A DNA stretch of 64,000 nucleotides from Nostoc sp. CHAB 5834 (GTDB lineage: Bacteria; Cyanobacteriota; Cyanobacteriia; Cyanobacteriales; Nostocaceae). Made by a program: the position numbers and the translations under genes. Where the stretch lies: assembly GCA_020829485.1 (NCBI GenBank), contig JAIVFU010000011.1, positions 1-64,000 on the forward strand, written 5' to 3'. The notes under the pieces were generated by a model. That model saw only the letters and a program-made list of their open reading frames with translations. It did no database searches and had not been told where the DNA came from. This document shows, piece by piece, positions 17,874 through 24,893 of this stretch (position 1 is the first letter of the stretch; each line of letters opens with the position of its first letter).

Positions 17874-18340
17874 AACCTTGGCAGTGAGGTTGAACTATTT
17901 TTTCCATCTTATCAAGGTTGTTAGGCGTTGTCTTTGAGAAAACGTTTAACAACCTTAGTTAATGAGAGAATAGCGATGTCTGACAACAAGCTGCTTCTCT
18001 ACGAGATGCTTTGCAGGAGTACGCATCTACGCAGATAATCGGGTCATCGCCACAAGATTGAAACAATACAGTTCAGTTAAGCATTTTTTTCCTCTCTCTG
18101 CTTTGCGCCAGTTGCTTCTCCCTTGGCGTTAGCCTTTCCCTTTGGGAGAAGGGGAGACGCTGCGCGAACAAGTCGGGGAACCGCAAGGGCGCACTGGCAA
18201 CTCTTTGCCTCTGCGGTACCCTGCGGGAAGCCGAAGCGTCTACGTTAAAAAAATTGACTTTGATAAAGAGTTTTAGCCTTAACCCAAGCGTATTGACTTA
18301 CAGCCAGTGTTATCCTAAAAAATATTAGGAATTAACAATT
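17874..18340. repeat. Intergenic with palindromic repeat cluster (about 18108-18242)
   Basis: No gene. Contains GATGAGAGAATAGCGATG at about 17963, shared with other spacers of the toxin-antitoxin cluster, a dense run of short palindromic repeats (GAGACGCTGCGCGAAC type), and TTAGCCTTAACCCAAGCG at 18276-18293, also found near 35260 and, in diverged form, 57220. Confidence 0.65.
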
Positions 18341-18347
18341 ACTTAAG

Positions 18348-18556
18348 GCTTGCTGAATGAAGGTGTAATTTAGTCCAGGCAAGGGTTTCAAGCCTTTTTC
18401 TCCCAAAGAAGTGCAAGGCTATGATATCTAGAGTCTCAAAACCCCTGCACAATCATTAGCGATCGCTGGGTAAATTTGGAAACTGAGCAACGAAACAACC
18501 ATTTTGTAACCTGTGTGGCTTCTAGATTCGCTTTAGAGACTTATTCAGCAAACCCT
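18348..18556. mobile_element. MITE-like element (family H) with 7-bp duplication ACTTAAG
   Basis: About 209 bp with imperfect ends GGCTTGCTGAAT / ATTCAGCAAACCC, bounded on both sides by ACTTAAG (18341-18347 and 18557-18563). A 7-bp duplication fits several DDE transposase families. It ends only 10 bp before the antitoxin start codon at 18567, so it must contribute to that module's leader. Confidence 0.75.
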
Positions 18557-18566
18557 ACTTAAGCAA

Positions 18567-18815
18567 ATGAGTATTACCGTTAATGTCTCTGAAGTAACTG
18601 CCAAGTTTTCTGAATTGCTGAGTCAGGTATTACTTGGTGAAGAAGTCGTGATTGCACAAAAGGGTATTCCAGTTGCACGCCTAGTCGCTCTCACAGATAC
18701 AGCCTCACCTCGAATTCCAGGATTGGATAAAGGTAAAGTTATCATTGCACCAGATTTTGACGAGCCTTTATCAGAAGATATCCTAAATGATTTTGACAGT
18801 TCTAATCTAGTTTAG
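18567..18815 (+). CDS. Phd/YefM-family antitoxin
   Basis: 82 residues with the classic Phd N-terminus (ITVNVSEVTAKFSELLSQVLLGEEVVIAQKGIPVARLV), which dimerises and binds the operator; the acidic C-terminus (DFDEPLSEDIL) is the toxin-neutralising tail. Two bases separate its stop from the PIN toxin start. The upstream region is a small element (18348-18556), suggesting the original promoter was displaced or replaced. Confidence 0.92.
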   Translation: MSITVNVSEVTAKFSELLSQVLLGEEVVIAQKGIPVARLVALTDTASPRIPGLDKGKVIIAPDFDEPLSEDILNDFDSSNLV

Positions 18816-18817
18816 CG

Positions 18818-19204
18818 ATGAGAGCTTTACTGGATATTCATGCATTTCTTTGGTGGGTAACAGATGACCCTCAGTTATCTTCTACCAGTCGCAGTATAAT
18901 TGCTAATTCAGGTAATATTTTATTTCTGAGCGTAGCAAGTGTTTGGGAGATTGTCATTAAGACTAAATCGGGTAAGCTAACTTTACCTGAACCTGTAAAA
19001 GAATATATTCCAAACCGATTAGCACTGAACCGCTTCCAGAGTCTAGATATTCAAATGACACACACTCTACAGGTTGCCAATTTGCCAAACATCCACCGAG
19101 ATCCGTTTGACCGAATTTTGATTGCTCAAAGTCAAGTAGAGAATTTGCCAATTGTGACCAAAGACGAGAAAATTGCACGGTATTCTGTCGAGACTATCTG
19201 GTAA
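18818..19204 (+). CDS. VapC-like PIN-domain toxin
   Basis: 128-residue PIN-domain ribonuclease, toxin of the Phd-PIN pair. Acidic active-site residues: D6 in LLDIHAFLWW, E in SVASVWEIVIK, D in DPFDRILIAQS, and D in VTKDEKIA. Length and layout are normal. VapC-type PIN toxins usually cleave tRNA or rRNA. Translationally coupled with the antitoxin two bases upstream. Confidence 0.92.
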   Translation: MRALLDIHAFLWWVTDDPQLSSTSRSIIANSGNILFLSVASVWEIVIKTKSGKLTLPEPVKEYIPNRLALNRFQSLDIQMTHTLQVANLPNIHRDPFDRILIAQSQVENLPIVTKDEKIARYSVETIW

Positions 19205-19287
19205 TCAAAACTTAGAAATAACGATCGCACCTAGGTTGATGAGAGAATAGCGATGTTTAACGACAAGCCAAAAAAGCATCTACGTAT

Positions 19288-19722
19288 CTACTCAGGGACT
19301 TGCACAATGTGAGCGATGGCATTTCCCAAACGAGTAAAGTGATTTGGATTGAGGGTCAACAGAGTCTCTACCTCTGCTTTTAAAGCAGCTTGAGCAATTA
19401 AAGCATCAAAAATACCCCCACCGGGAAGATTTAAGGTTGCCATTTGAGCGATCGCAGCCTGATAGTCATTGAAAAGCAGTGGAACTGCCTCTAAATACTG
19501 TGACATATCTACAATAATCATCTGAGCTTGTTGGGGACTAATACGCGGCTGAATGGGTAAGCGGGTGATGACAGAATATGTTTCAGCTAAACTGTGAGTT
19601 GAGATAAACCCTTGAATTTGCCCAGATTTTGCAGCTTGAATTTTGGAAAAGCAAACAGAATGTTGCGGGTGATTGACAATGAATGCAGGAACTAAGACAG
19701 AAGTATCAAACAAGACTTTCAT
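19288..19722 (-). CDS. PIN-domain toxin
   Basis: 144-residue PIN-domain protein: MKVLFDTSVLVPAFI with the first Asp, HSLAETYSVITRLP with the conserved Glu, and GGGIFDALIAQAALKAEVETLLTLNPNHF with later acidic residues. Second gene of a minus-strand pair, overlapping the upstream 99-residue gene by one base. Independent of, and distinct from, the PIN toxin at 18818. Confidence 0.9.
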   Translation of the reverse strand: MKVLFDTSVLVPAFIVNHPQHSVCFSKIQAAKSGQIQGFISTHSLAETYSVITRLPIQPRISPQQAQMIIVDMSQYLEAVPLLFNDYQAAIAQMATLNLPGGGIFDALIAQAALKAEVETLLTLNPNHFTRLGNAIAHIVQVPE

Positions 19723-20021
19723 TAAGTTATTTGATCCTGAATGCGTTCTTCTCTCAACTCATCTATAAAGGCATTAACATCAAAATTTTCTGGTAATTCA
19801 GCCTCTATAACTAAAATTCCTTCTTTTCGATAAATATTTGGTTGGTTAAGGGGCAGTACATTAGCTATCTCAGAGTTTTGTTGAGTATGTTCTTCAGTAA
19901 CTTGCTGACTCAGTGTGTCAATTTTTTCTGCAATCGCTTGCAAAACAAATTGCTCACTCGAAATTCCCTGACTGCTTGCCCATTTTTCAATCTTTTGTTG
20001 GAGTTGGGGAGGAAAGATCAT
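19722..20021 (-). CDS. Probable antitoxin of PIN pair
   Basis: 99 residues: MIFPPQLQQKIEKWASSQGISSEQFVLQAIAEKID resembles the start of ribbon-helix-helix antitoxins; a polar, acidic C-terminus follows (ELPENFDVNAFIDELREERI). One-base overlap with the PIN toxin gene and small size support an antitoxin role. No named family recognised with certainty. Confidence 0.75.
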   Translation of the reverse strand: MIFPPQLQQKIEKWASSQGISSEQFVLQAIAEKIDTLSQQVTEEHTQQNSEIANVLPLNQPNIYRKEGILVIEAELPENFDVNAFIDELREERIQDQIT

Positions 20022-20039
20022 AGATGTAAATACAATTAA

Positions 20040-20337
20040 TACTCCAATTGTAAAAGGCGATCGCCTACGACAGGCGGGCTACGCTTACGCATTTGTGTTG
20101 ATGAGAGAATAGCGATGCCTTCTCTTTTCCTGTCGGAGACGCTGCGCGAACGAGAGGCTTGTCTGCGACACGCTACGCGTAGCTTGCTTCTCCGTAGGAG
20201 TACGCCAACGGCAACGTCTTCTCTACGAGACGCTACGCGTAGCTTGCTTCCACGTTCGCGTAGCGTCCCGTAGGGAAGTGGTACGACGAACGCTCAAAAT
20301 TACTAGATTGCAAACTCTATCGCCTAGACTCGCTCTT
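20040..20337. repeat. Dense short palindromic repeats
   Basis: No gene. A mosaic of GCGTAGC-type repeats (ACGCTACGCGTAGCTTGCTTC occurs twice, at about 20170 and 20230), plus GATGAGAGAATAGCGATG at about 20100. Highly structured DNA at the 3' side of the NB-ARC gene. Confidence 0.7.
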
Positions 20338-23259
20338 TTAATTACGAATTATTTTTTTAGCCAATCGCCACAACAGAGAAAACGGTAAAATTAATATTGC
20401 CTTTAACGTTTGCACAAATTGACCTAACCGACGTTTCCGGGTAGCACGGGGAGTAGACTGGCGTTGCAGGATTGCTAGATTTTCTCGAATTGTCGCGGTA
20501 GTGGGATGATTAACTCCTAACACCCGTTGGCACATTGCCAAAGCATCAATGTACAGAGGTTCGGCATCGCTGTACCGCCCTTGGCTATTGTAGAGGAAAG
20601 CTAAATTGTTCAAGCTAGTAGCCACATGGGGATGCTCCCCAGCAAACAGGCGCTTTGTCATTGCCAAAGCTTCAATGTACAGAGGTTCGGCATCGCTGTA
20701 CCTACCTTGGCTATCGTAGAGGAAAGCTAAATAGTTCAAGCTAGTAGCCACATGGGGATGCTCCCCAGCAAACAGGCGCTTTGTCATTGCCAAAGCTTCA
20801 ATGTACAGAGGTTCGGCATCGCTGTACCGCCCTTGGCTATTGTAGAGGAAAGCTAAATTGTTCAAGCTAGTAGCCACATGGGGATGCTCCCCAGCAAACA
20901 GGCGCTTTGTCATTGCCAAAGCTTCAATCAACAGAGGTTCGGCATCGCTGTACCTCCCTTGGCTATAGTAGAGTAAAGCTAAATTGTTCAAGCTAGTAGC
21001 CACATAAGGATGGTCGCCAGCAAACAGGCGCTTTGTCATTGCCAAAGCTTCAATCAACAGAGGTTCGGCATCGCTGTACCTCCCTTGGCTATAGTAGAGT
21101 AAAGCTAAATTGTTCAAGCTAGTAGCCACATCCGGATGGTCGCCAGCAAACAGGCGCTTTGTCATTGCCAAAGCTTCAATGTACAGAGGTTCGGCATCGC
21201 TGTACCTACCTTGGCTATCGTAGAGGAAAGCTAAATTGTTCAAGCTAGTAGCCACATGGGGATGCTCCCCAGCAAACAGGCGCTTTGTCATTGCCAAAGC
21301 TTCAATCAACAGAGGTTCGGCATCGCTGTACCGCCCTTGGCTATTGTAGAGTAAAGCTAAATTGTTCAAGCTTTGTGCCACATCCGGATGCTCCCCAGCA
21401 AACAGGCGCTTTGTCATTGCCAAAGCTTCAATGTACAGAGGTTCGGCATCGCTGTACCTCCCTTGGCTATTGTAGAGTAAAGCTAAATTGTTCAAGCTAC
21501 TAGCCACATCGGGATGCTCCCCAGCAAACAGGCGCTTTCTCATTGCCAAAGCTTCAATCAACAGAGGTTCGGCATCGCTGTACCTACCTTGGCTATCGTA
21601 GAGGAAAGCTAAATTGTTCAAGCTAGTAGCCACATCGGGATGCTCCCCAGCAAACAGGCGCTTTCTCATTGCCAAAGCTTCAATGTACAGAGGTTCGGCA
21701 TCGCTATACCTACCTTGGCTATAGTAGAGTATAGCTAAATTGTTCAAGCTACTAGCCACATGGGGATGCTCCCCAGCAAACAGAGCTTGGGAAACATTTA
21801 CGCCATCTTCATACCAAGGTTCTGCTAATTTATATAATCCTTGTCCCTCATAAAATCTTCCTATTCCCACAAATATCCACAGTACTTTGTCGTTGGGCAC
21901 TGATGCTGTGAAAAATGTCTGTACTTCTGTGGCTTTTTTTATCTCTGCAATTAAACGTTTTCCTATATCTTCAAGATGAAGAATAACATCTTTGAGGAAT
22001 TCAATATCTTTAGAAGTAGGTGAATCGGGAAGGATTTGAGCTTTGGCTATCATGGCGGTGGCAAAGGTTGTTTCCAAAACTGATTTGGTTTCGCCATTTG
22101 CTAACTCCTCTTGCAAAAACCACCGCACTAAGGCATGAATTTTATAATATCCTTCTTTTTCTTTTACCAGTTGCAGCAAGTTGCACCCGTAGAGTTGGTT
22201 TTTAGCTGCGTTTAATTCATCTTCAGACCAAGTTAGCTGTCTTTCTTCCTGATTTTCTGCTTCCTCTCCACCTGTCGCCACCCAAATAACCAAATCCCAA
22301 AGAATCAGTGCAGGAGAAAATAAACTCAAAAATCTTCCTAGTTGTTGCGCCAGTGGGTCGAGTTCTGACCAAGTTAAAGCAAAGGCGGCTTTGACTCCCA
22401 GTTGAGTTGAGTTGAGAGTTTCCCGGTCTTGTAAGGCTGACTCTGCTAATTTACGTTCTTGCAATCGCCTAAACATGATATCTAAAGATATTTGAGGGTC
22501 ACGTACTAAATAACCTCCAACTAACTCTATCCCCAAAGGCAAATATTCCAGACATTCACATATTGCCGTTGCGGCTTGTGGTTGGTTTTCAACTCGCCTA
22601 TCTTTGTCCCCCAACAGTCGTTTTAACAGTTCTAAGGCTTTGCCTGGTTCTTTTTGCGGCGAGAGAACATCTAAGGCAATCTCTTGAATAAAATTTGGGT
22701 CTAAATGCCGCAGTCGAGTAGTAATTAAAACTTGGAAGCGGTTATCGTTGGGAACGACTTGGCGGAGGTTGTCTAAATCAGTTACGTCATCGAAGACGAT
22801 TAAAATCGGTAACTCAGAGTTAGGATATTTAGACCAACACCAGGCGACTTGTTCTTTAAGGCTTAAAAGTCTTCCTCCTAATTCTTGGGGAATCTCAAAA
22901 CCAAACTGCAACCGGAAAAACTCTAAAACTTCGGCAGCGAGATTGGTTTCTCTGTCGTTAAACCAGGCAATGCCGCCATAATCTTGTTGATATCGTCTGG
23001 CGTATTGGGTGGCTAATTCAGTTTTGCCCACGCCACCCATTCCCGCTATTGCTACATAGTCTTTGCGCTGCAAGTCTTCATGCAGCATTTTGAGTTCGGT
23101 TTCTCGCCCGACGAAATGGACAGAACCGCGATAAGGAATAGATTTTGTGGGAGTTAACTGTTTTTGCCCCTCAATAATTTGAGTGCCAATGTTAACTTGA
23201 GAATAAGGGGCGGCGAAAGCGCCAACTTTGTCGGCAAACTTGCCAGAGTCTTCAGGCAT
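20338..23259 (-). CDS. NB-ARC ATPase with ten 42-residue TPR repeats (STAND/NLR-like)
   Basis: 973-residue signal-transduction ATPase. A short N-terminus without a known effector domain leads into an NB-ARC module: P-loop GMGGVGKT at 73-80, Walker B LIVFDDV at about 153-159, a TTR sensor, and the GLPL-like motif as EYLPLGIE. A winged-helix region follows. Residues of about 490-925 are ten TPR_10/kinesin-light-chain-type repeats (SQGRYSDAEPL), nearly identical in protein and DNA. The C-terminus is basic-hydrophobic-basic (AILILPFSLLWRLAKKII), possibly membrane-binding. STAND proteins oligomerise on ligand binding and several act in anti-phage defence; a defence role here is inference, supported weakly by neighbouring toxin-antitoxin genes. 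Confidence 0.9.
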   Translation of the reverse strand: MPEDSGKFADKVGAFAAPYSQVNIGTQIIEGQKQLTPTKSIPYRGSVHFVGRETELKMLHEDLQRKDYVAIAGMGGVGKTELATQYARRYQQDYGGIAWFNDRETNLAAEVLEFFRLQFGFEIPQELGGRLLSLKEQVAWCWSKYPNSELPILIVFDDVTDLDNLRQVVPNDNRFQVLITTRLRHLDPNFIQEIALDVLSPQKEPGKALELLKRLLGDKDRRVENQPQAATAICECLEYLPLGIELVGGYLVRDPQISLDIMFRRLQERKLAESALQDRETLNSTQLGVKAAFALTWSELDPLAQQLGRFLSLFSPALILWDLVIWVATGGEEAENQEERQLTWSEDELNAAKNQLYGCNLLQLVKEKEGYYKIHALVRWFLQEELANGETKSVLETTFATAMIAKAQILPDSPTSKDIEFLKDVILHLEDIGKRLIAEIKKATEVQTFFTASVPNDKVLWIFVGIGRFYEGQGLYKLAEPWYEDGVNVSQALFAGEHPHVASSLNNLAILYYSQGRYSDAEPLYIEALAMRKRLFAGEHPDVATSLNNLAFLYDSQGRYSDAEPLLIEALAMRKRLFAGEHPDVASSLNNLALLYNSQGRYSDAEPLYIEALAMTKRLFAGEHPDVAQSLNNLALLYNSQGRYSDAEPLLIEALAMTKRLFAGEHPHVATSLNNLAFLYDSQGRYSDAEPLYIEALAMTKRLFAGDHPDVATSLNNLALLYYSQGRYSDAEPLLIEALAMTKRLFAGDHPYVATSLNNLALLYYSQGRYSDAEPLLIEALAMTKRLFAGEHPHVATSLNNLAFLYNSQGRYSDAEPLYIEALAMTKRLFAGEHPHVATSLNYLAFLYDSQGRYSDAEPLYIEALAMTKRLFAGEHPHVATSLNNLAFLYNSQGRYSDAEPLYIDALAMCQRVLGVNHPTTATIRENLAILQRQSTPRATRKRRLGQFVQTLKAILILPFSLLWRLAKKIIRN
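20530..21785 (-). repeat. Ten tandem 126-bp repeats encoding TPRs
   Basis: Ten in-phase units with core TTCGGCATCGCTGTACC and AAAGCTTCAAT on the + strand. Units differ at a few positions only (LYIEAL/LLIEAL, LYN/LYD/LYY), in a mosaic pattern that points to recombination between units. Copy number is likely to vary between strains. Confidence 0.95.
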
Positions 23260-23280
23260 ATATAGTAGAGTAAAATGCCG

Positions 23281-23757
23281 TTACAGTTAAATTTTGCATT
23301 AGTTGCAACAACCGCCTCAGAATTTATTCTGAAGCTAATAGCTCAAGTCTTCTAAAGAAGACTAAGAAAAAAGTTTTAGTCCACTTGAGTGGACTTAACC
23401 TATTAGCCCGGAAATTTATTTCTGGGCGGGCTGGAGGCTTTACAGTTAAATTTTGCATTAGTTACAACACCCACCTCAGAATGAATTCTGAGGCTAATAG
23501 CTCAAGTCTTCTAAAGAAGACTAAGAAAAAAGTTTTAGTCCACTTGAGTGGACTTGAACTATTAGCCCGGAAATTTATTTCTGGGCGGACTGGGGGCTTT
23601 ACAGTTAAATTTTGCATTAGTTGCAACAACCGCCTCAGAATTTATTCTAAAGCTAATAGCTCAAGTCTTCTAAAGAAGACTAAGAAAAAAGTTTTAGTCC
23701 ACTTGAGTGGACTTGAACTATTAGCCCGGAAATTTATTTCTGGGCGGACTGGGGGCT
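23281..23757. repeat. Three tandem copies of a 159-bp structured repeat
   Basis: Units start at 23281, 23440 and 23599. Each contains hairpins AGTCTTCTAAAGAAGACT, AGTCCACTTGAGTGGACT, CCTCAGAATTTATTCTGA and AGCCCGGAAATTTATTTCTG. Because 159 is a multiple of three, a long open frame crosses the units, but the sequence looks like conserved RNA/DNA structure, not protein. Located just upstream of the NB-ARC gene start. Confidence 0.95.
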
Positions 23758-23842
23758 AATTGAGAATCATGCTAAATTTTTAGATTAAATTACTTTAAAA
23801 AGACTGATTTTCAATGTTCCCTGTTCCACCTGGCATAACTAC

Positions 23843-24000
23843 CTAACCAATTTTATCTGCCAATTTCTCTAAATTAGGCATAGCCAAAATTTCAGCCAAT
23901 TTAGGATTTGGTTCTGCTTTAGCTGCTGCTGCTAATTCTTGTGCAGCTTGAGCCACTCTATTAACACACCACTTTTGTTCTAAATTTTGCAAATAAAGTT
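23843..24000 (-). pseudogene. C-terminal coding remnant, family unknown
   Basis: About 50 minus-strand codons read as a coherent helical C-terminus (LEQKWCVNRVAQAAQELAAA, then PKLAEILAMPNLEKLADKIG, stop). Upstream the frame is closed at once by TAA. I do not recognise the family; probably the tail of a deleted gene. Confidence 0.5.
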
Positions 24001-24102
24001 AAAAAAACGCAGATTTTATTCAGCGTTACGGATTTTCCATAGTTCAGCGTAACTTTCTCAATTTATCGCGTGTGGTATCTAGCCTTTTTGAATTGCTTTT
24101 AA

Positions 24103-24293
24103 GTTACTAAAATAACGAGTTTAATTACCACCACTACAATTTTTGTTACAAACATCATAATTTTCGTTACAATGTTACGAGTTTGTTATTAAAATAACGA
24201 GTGTAGTTACTAACGCTACGATTTTCGTTACAAATATCATAATTTTCGTTACAATGTTACAAGTTTAGTTACCACAATTACAATTTTCGTTAC
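24103..24293. promoter_or_regulatory. Phased array of GTTAC motifs
   Basis: Ten GTTAC pentamers start at 24103, 24145, 24166, 24174, 24206, 24227, 24248, 24256, 24268 and 24289. Most intervals are 21 or 42 bp, i.e. whole helical turns. They sit in imperfect 62-82 bp direct repeats (TTTTCGTTACAA) upstream of the gene at 24426. Probably protein-binding sites or a structural repeat; no known regulator assigned. Confidence 0.55.
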
Positions 24294-24425
24294 AAACATC
24301 ATACTTTTAGTGGATATTGCTGAGTCTATCATTGCATTAAACACTAAGTTTGTGGATTTTACTCAAGCAAAATTAAGCTTTAGTAGGGCAAGCTAGTTCT
24401 AGAACACAATAAAAAGAAGATAATT

Positions 24426-24824
24426 ATGCCTCGTCAAAAGCGTACATATCGCGTTCTAGAAAAAGCTGAATTGAGAATGGCCGGACTTAAAGCAATTGAT
24501 CCGAGTATGGATTTTGGCGATGCTCGCAACTTGCAAAATATCACACAAATAATTCAGCAGTATCGTAGCAAAATAGAAGCTTATAATACTACTCTGGCTG
24601 TGATTGACTCTTACAAAAATGAGATGAAAGAGTTGGAAACAACCTTGAGCGACTTGACAGAAAAAATGCTCCTTGGAGTTGCTTTTAAATACGGCAAAGA
24701 TAGCCATGAATATCAAATGGCGGGTGGTGTTCGCAAAAGCGATCGCATCCGCAAAAGCACAGCAACACGTTTAAAGACGACTCCAAAAGAATCAATCAGT
24801 GAAAATGCTAAAACTGCATCATAG
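24426..24824 (+). CDS. Coiled-coil hypothetical protein
   Basis: 132 residues, highly charged. Basic N-terminus (PRQKRTYRVLEKAELRMAGL), a coiled coil at about 45-85 (YRSKIEAYNTTL, then NEMKELETTLSDLTEKML), and a basic tail (VRKSDRIRKSTATRLK). No domain recognised. Start ATG 24426 is preceded by an A/G-rich ribosome-site-like AAAAGAAGA. The phased GTTAC array lies 130-320 bp upstream and may control it. Confidence 0.7.
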   Translation: MPRQKRTYRVLEKAELRMAGLKAIDPSMDFGDARNLQNITQIIQQYRSKIEAYNTTLAVIDSYKNEMKELETTLSDLTEKMLLGVAFKYGKDSHEYQMAGGVRKSDRIRKSTATRLKTTPKESISENAKTAS

Positions 24825-24893
24825 TTTTAGTGGAGTGGATAAATGCATTCCCATACAGAGTATGAGAACAAGGAAAACTCCCCACTCCCATTC

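Noticed and set aside
23385..23759. Long open frame through the 159-bp repeats
   Set aside because: Open only because the repeat length is a multiple of three; the repeated peptide has no domain and the DNA is dominated by palindromes.
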